In this document: piece by piece, positions 5,392 through 9,219 of the stretch | How the letters are laid out: every line of letters begins with the position of its first letter | Position numbering within the stretch: position 1 is the stretch's first letter | DNA from: Schleiferiaceae bacterium | GTDB taxonomy: Bacteria > Bacteroidota > Bacteroidia > Flavobacteriales > Schleiferiaceae | Assembly (NCBI GenBank): GCA_022424815.1 | Contig: JAKMGS010000070.1 | Coordinates: forward strand, 1-9,219 | DNA: 9,219 nt | Reading direction: 5' to 3' | Program-made: the position numbers and the translations under genes | Notes under the pieces: model-generated | What the model was told of the DNA's origin: nothing | Seen by the model: only the letters and a program-made list of their open reading frames with translations | The model's database searches: none

Positions 5392-8300
5392 ATGAAGAAC
5401 AAATTGTCGCTGTGGTCAGTGTTGGCTTTCATGCTTACTGTAAACTTTGCGATTGCGCAATCAGTTTCAGGGGTGGTAAGTGACGCTGATTCAGGAGAGC
5501 CACTACCAGGGGTAGCGGTTTCGGAGAAGGGTTCTAACAATGCTACTTTAACCGATTTTGATGGTAAGTTTACCATCAATGTTGGTGATGGTGCAACGTT
5601 GGTATTCTCTTCTATGAGAATGGAAACAAAAGAAGTTGCTGCAACTTCAGATTTCCTACAAGTTTCACTGAACGGTACTAGCCAAAACCTCGACGAGGTG
5701 GTAGTAACGGCTTTGGGTATTTCTCGTGAGAAGAAATCCCTTGGTTACGCTACTCAAGAAGTCGATGGTGCGGAAGTGACTAAAGTGAAGGATGCAAACT
5801 TCGTAAACAGCTTGAGCGGTAAAGTCGCCGGTGTTGAAATCAAGAGTTCAGGTACTCTTGGTGGTTCAGCCAACGTGGTAATCCGTGGTTACAAGTCTTT
5901 GACTGGTAACAACCAAGCACTTTTCGTAGTTGATGGTGTGCCAATCTCGAACGCAACAGGTAACAGCTCAAATGTTGCTAGCGGTCGTGGTGGTTACGAT
6001 TATGGAAACGCTGCCATGGATATCAACCCAGAAGATATTGAGAACATCTCTGTATTGAAGGGTGCGGCTGCAACAGCAATCTACGGATCTCGTGCTGCGA
6101 ACGGTGTAGTTATGATTACTACCAAGAGCGGTAAAGCTGCAGGTGCTAAGAAAACTTTGGGCGTTACTGTAAATACAGGTGTAACTGTAGGGTCGGTTAA
6201 CCCAGATACTTGGGTTCGTCACCAACAGTCTTACGGTCCAGGTTACGGTCCTTTCTATGGTCCTAATTACCACTACCTAGCGAATGGCGATAGTGTATTT
6301 ATCGATGCACGTGCTACTCCTTATGATGTAGATGGTGACGGTACGAACGAATTGACAGTACCAATGGGTGAAGATGCTTCTTGGGGTCTAGCTGTAGATC
6401 CAAGTCTACAGATTTACGACTGGGAATCCATCCACCCACTATCAACTCAATACGGTCAATCTAGAGCCCACACTGCTCCAGGTGCTGGTAATGATGCAAT
6501 GTCATTCTGGCAACAAAGCGTTACTCGTAACAATAATATTGCGATTGACGGTGGTGGTGAAAACTCTTCTTTCCGTCTTTCTGCTACAGATTTCACTCAA
6601 TCAGGTATCGTTCCTGGTTCTGAAATCAAGCGTAGCAACGTTAGCTTTAGTGGTCGTTTCAACGCTTCAGACAAATTGACTGTAAGCGCTAAAGCAAACT
6701 ACGTGAAGCAAGACGGTAAAGGTCGCTACGGTACTGGTTACGATTCACGTAACCCTAACCAAAGTTTCCGTCAGTGGTACAATGTATTGACAAACATGAC
6801 TGCACAACGCGAAGAATATGAGAATTCTGGTGCAAACATCACCTGGAACCCTTACGGTTACGGTGCTGCTGCTCCTTACAAGCCTCACTACTTCGACAAC
6901 TTCTACTTCTCTGCTCTTGAAAACTACTCTACTGATACGCGTAATCGTATTATTGGAAACATCATGGCAGAATACCAAATTAACGACTGGTTAAAATTGA
7001 CAGGCCGAATGTCTGCTGATACTTACTCAGAATTGCGTGAAGAGCGCATCGCAGTATCATCTGTAGATGTTAGCCGTTACTCACGCAACAACCGCAACTT
7101 CACTGAGCGTAACAATGATTTGTTCTTGAACTGGAACAAGTACTTCGGAACTGACGGTGAAATTTCTTTTGCGGGTATGTTGGGTTACAACTCACGTCGT
7201 ACTTCATTCAGCTCTATTGGTGCTGCAACTAACGGTGGTTTAGTTGTTCCTGGCGTTTACGCTTTGAGCAATTCTGTAGCTGCTCCAGCTGCTCCAGGTG
7301 AAACTGAATACCAGATTGGTGTTGATGGTATATTCGGTCAGGCTTCTTTCGGCTACAAGAACTTTTTGTACGTTGATTTGACTGCTCGTCAAGATCAATC
7401 ATCTACGCTTCCAGTTGAAAACAATAGTTACCTATACTCATCTGCGACATTGTCGTTGATCTTCTCTGAGCTTGTTGATATCGACGGTTTGGACTTTGGT
7501 AAGGTTCGCTTGAACTACGCTAATGTAGGTTCTGATGCTCCTGCCCAAGCGTTGGTTGATGCTTACGGTATCGGTACACCTTTTAACGGTGTAACCTTAG
7601 CTTCTGCTCCTGGTACTCAGAACAATTCTGGTCTTCTTCCGGAAAACACTATAAGTACTGAAGCTGGAGTTGAGTTGAAGTTCTTGAAAAACCGTGCTGG
7701 TTTGGACTTGAGTGTATACAACTCGTCTACATTCAATCAAATCCTCCCTGCTCAGGTATCATCAGCAACAGGTACTTATTACAAGTACGTGAACGCTGGA
7801 CAGATTGATAACTCTGGGGTTGAATTGAGCGCATACTTTACTCCGGTAAAAACTAGCGACTTCCAATGGGATGTAAATGTAAACTGGTCGCGCAACCGCA
7901 ACAATGTTGTTGAGTTGTTCGGTGATTCAGAAACATTGCTTCTTGCTTCTGTACAGGGTGGTATCAATGTCACTGCTCGTGTAGGACAGCCTTACGGTGC
8001 TTTGGAGGGAACTACCTTCCAGAGAGATGCAGCAACAGGTGCTCCATTGGTTTATGAGTGGACTTCTAGCTGGAGAGGTGGTCACCGCTACTTGCGTGGT
8101 GCCGTAGGTCCTGTAGGAAATATCCAAGCCGATTGGAGAGGTGGTATTAACAACAGCTTCTCTTACAAGAACATTACGTTCTCAGCTTTGATCGATGCTC
8201 AAATGGGTGGTAACTTCTTCTCATTAGATACTTGGTACGGATATGCTACAGGTGTATACGACTTCCAGGCTGGTACAAATGCGAACGGTCATGCAATACG

Positions 8301-8760
8301 TGATTACGTTGAAAATGGTGGTGGTATGACTTGGGCCGATGTTCAAGCTTCTAACCCACACATCGAGACTCCAATCCTTTGGGACGGTGCAACGGTTGAT
8401 GGTGACGGAAATCCTGCTGGTACCGGTTCTCCAGATGCTAGCTTGATGATGTACATGAACGGTTACGGTAACACACTAGGTTACGCACTTGCAGCTAATG
8501 AATTGCACGTATACGATGCATCTTTCGTGAAATTACGTGAGGTTGCAGTGACATACCAAGTTCCTACTAGCCAATTGGGTGATTTGCCTGTTGCTGGTGT
8601 AGATGTGAGCTTAGTTGGTCGCAACTTGGCTATCCTTTACAAAAACTCGCCTTTCTCTGATCCAGAAGCTGGTTTGAGTGCGGGTAACGTTCAAGGATAC
8701 CAAAGTGGTGCATACCCAACATTGCGTGAAGTAGGTTTGAACTTGAGAGTTAAATTCTAA
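5392..8760 (+). CDS. SusC/RagA-family TonB-linked outer-membrane transporter
   Basis: This complete 1122-residue protein is typical of the family in length. A signal peptide spans residues 1-22, with cleavage expected at AIA|Q. Residues 25-97 form the carboxypeptidase-regulatory-like beta domain (SGVVSDADSGEPLPGV, then TDFDGKF). The SusC signature LDEVVVTALGISREKKSLGY (100-119) follows. The plug covers about 125-247, with SGKVAGVEI, VVIRGYKSL, FVVDGVPI and the block ISVLKGAAATAIYGSRAANG. The rest is a 22-strand-type barrel with the usual ASWG element (about 332-335) and a C-terminal strand ending LRVKF, with the terminal Phe needed for outer-membrane assembly. It should import a nutrient, often an oligosaccharide or peptide, with energy from TonB-ExbBD and the SusD-like lid encoded next. 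The substrate is unknown because no degradative enzyme is in view. Oddities are a YGP tandem repeat and two Asp-Gly turns. Codons favour GGT, GCT, CGT and AAC, suggesting high expression. Confidence 0.96.
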   Translation: MKNKLSLWSVLAFMLTVNFAIAQSVSGVVSDADSGEPLPGVAVSEKGSNNATLTDFDGKFTINVGDGATLVFSSMRMETKEVAATSDFLQVSLNGTSQNLDEVVVTALGISREKKSLGYATQEVDGAEVTKVKDANFVNSLSGKVAGVEIKSSGTLGGSANVVIRGYKSLTGNNQALFVVDGVPISNATGNSSNVASGRGGYDYGNAAMDINPEDIENISVLKGAAATAIYGSRAANGVVMITTKSGKAAGAKKTLGVTVNTGVTVGSVNPDTWVRHQQSYGPGYGPFYGPNYHYLANGDSVFIDARATPYDVDGDGTNELTVPMGEDASWGLAVDPSLQIYDWESIHPLSTQYGQSRAHTAPGAGNDAMSFWQQSVTRNNNIAIDGGGENSSFRLSATDFTQSGIVPGSEIKRSNVSFSGRFNASDKLTVSAKANYVKQDGKGRYGTGYDSRNPNQSFRQWYNVLTNMTAQREEYENSGANITWNPYGYGAAAPYKPHYFDNFYFSALENYSTDTRNRIIGNIMAEYQINDWLKLTGRMSADTYSELREERIAVSSVDVSRYSRNNRNFTERNNDLFLNWNKYFGTDGEISFAGMLGYNSRRTSFSSIGAATNGGLVVPGVYALSNSVAAPAAPGETEYQIGVDGIFGQASFGYKNFLYVDLTARQDQSSTLPVENNSYLYSSATLSLIFSELVDIDGLDFGKVRLNYANVGSDAPAQALVDAYGIGTPFNGVTLASAPGTQNNSGLLPENTISTEAGVELKFLKNRAGLDLSVYNSSTFNQILPAQVSSATGTYYKYVNAGQIDNSGVELSAYFTPVKTSDFQWDVNVNWSRNRNNVVELFGDSETLLLASVQGGINVTARVGQPYGALEGTTFQRDAATGAPLVYEWTSSWRGGHRYLRGAVGPVGNIQADWRGGINNSFSYKNITFSALIDAQMGGNFFSLDTWYGYATGVYDFQAGTNANGHAIRDYVENGGGMTWADVQASNPHIETPILWDGATVDGDGNPAGTGSPDASLMMYMNGYGNTLGYALAANELHVYDASFVKLREVAVTYQVPTSQLGDLPVAGVDVSLVGRNLAILYKNSPFSDPEAGLSAGNVQGYQSGAYPTLREVGLNLRVKF
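6232..6267 (+). repeat. Three imperfect 12-bp tandem repeats coding YGPx in the SusC-like protein
   Basis: Codons 281-292 read YGPG-YGPF-YGPN and the next residue is again Tyr. At the DNA level the units are tacggtccaggt, tacggtcctttc and tatggtcctaat. The segment comes soon after the first predicted barrel strand (about 256-268), so it may sit in an early loop of the barrel. Confidence 0.7.
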
Positions 8761-8774
8761 GAAGTAATTGAGAT

Positions 8775-9219
8775 ATGAAAAAGTTATTATTCGCTGCAGC
8801 TGCAGCACTAACAATCACTTCTTGTACTAGCGATCTAAGCGACCTAAACGTGAATGGCAAAGCTCCTGAGAGTGTACCTTCTGGTGCCTTGTTTGCCAAC
8901 GCAGTAATGGGTTACTACGATTTTGACGCTGTACAAAATGTGAACTTGAACAACTTGCGTCTTTGGTCTCAGCACTGGACGCAGACTACATACACGGATG
9001 AGTCGAATTTCCAACTCAACGAGCGTGATGTAAACGGTAGCACTTTCGTACGCATGTACGTGACTGTAATCCGTGACTGTGAAGAAGCACGTACTGCTGT
9101 TATGAACGGACCAGAAAGTGCCGATGCTAAGGCTGCTTCTATTGCTGCTATTGAAGTAATGGAGGTAATGGCATACCAGTACTTGGTCGATTTATTTGGT
9201 GATGTTCCTTATTCTGAGG
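8775..9219 (+). CDS. SusD/RagB-family surface lipoprotein, SusD-like_2 type (cut by the right window edge)
   Basis: The reading frame is open for 148 codons from the ATG at 8775 to the window end. The start is followed by a lipoprotein signal peptide with a Lys-Lys pair, a hydrophobic Ala/Leu core and the lipobox ITSC, making Cys17 the lipidated residue. An Asp at +3 after the Cys fits a surface-exposed Bacteroidota lipoprotein. The segment DLNVNGKAPESVPSGALFAN (24-43) resembles the N-terminus of the SusD-like_2 branch. YQYLVDLFGDVPYSE (134-148) is the strongly conserved SusD motif, in the helical TPR-like region. The protein should sit on the cell surface as a hinged lid over the SusC-like barrel and capture substrate. 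It starts 14 bp after the susC-like stop, so the two are an operon. No Shine-Dalgarno is seen. At least two thirds of the protein is missing, including most of the ligand-binding surface. Confidence 0.93.
   Translation, partial: MKKLLFAAAAALTITSCTSDLSDLNVNGKAPESVPSGALFANAVMGYYDFDAVQNVNLNNLRLWSQHWTQTTYTDESNFQLNERDVNGSTFVRMYVTVIRDCEEARTAVMNGPESADAKAASIAAIEVMEVMAYQYLVDLFGDVPYSE

Noticed and set aside
5968..6273. 101-codon minus-strand open frame inside the susC-like gene
   Set aside because: It is antisense to conserved plug and barrel sequence, and is Thr/Ser/Arg-rich as expected from reading that codon bias backwards.
8611..8814. 67-codon minus-strand open frame over the susC-susD junction
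   Set aside because: It is antisense to the conserved barrel end and the lipoprotein signal peptide, with no supporting motif.

Overview
The window comes from a member of the phylum Bacteroidota. The clearest sign is the SusC/SusD pair at the right end: a TonB-linked outer-membrane protein with an N-terminal carboxypeptidase-regulatory-like domain and a SusC signature, followed by a surface lipoprotein. This pairing is essentially restricted to that phylum. The genes also lack strong Shine-Dalgarno sequences, which fits. I cannot name a genus. G+C near the middle of the range in the left half and the style of the proteins fit a free-living, possibly marine, member of the Flavobacteriales or a neighbouring order, but that is inference.

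Left part (1-5200): a surface-polysaccharide locus. A GT4-type glycosyltransferase, cut by the left edge, reads leftward. A 74-bp gap separates it from four rightward genes packed as one operon: a Wzx-like lipid-linked oligosaccharide flippase (492-1823), a PAPS-dependent sulfotransferase (1820-2755), a Wzz-like polysaccharide co-polymerase (2759-3766) and a Wzy/O-antigen-ligase-family polymerase (3770-5200). Together they look like the flip-and-polymerise core of a Wzx/Wzy pathway. The glycosyltransferase would help build the repeat unit, the flippase would move it across the inner membrane, and the polymerase and Wzz-like protein would join units and set chain length. The sulfotransferase suggests that the product carries sulfate esters. 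No outer-membrane export protein, tyrosine kinase or initiating sugar-phosphate transferase lies in the window.

Middle (5201-5391): a 191-bp AT-rich gap without a gene. It holds two inverted repeats, a short palindrome, an A-tract and probably the susC promoter.

Right part (5392-9219): an intact susC-like gene and, 14 bp later, the first 148 codons of a susD-like gene of the SusD-like_2 type. They should form an outer-membrane nutrient-import complex. No glycoside hydrolase, sulfatase or regulator is visible, so the substrate cannot be read from this window. The codon use of the pair differs clearly from that of the polysaccharide genes.

I found no RNA genes, CRISPR arrays, insertion sequences or phage genes. 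The window is mostly recognisable machinery. The points most worth a second look are the sulfotransferase inside the export operon, the matching one-codon gaps at two gene junctions, and short repeat and acidic motifs in the SusC-like protein.
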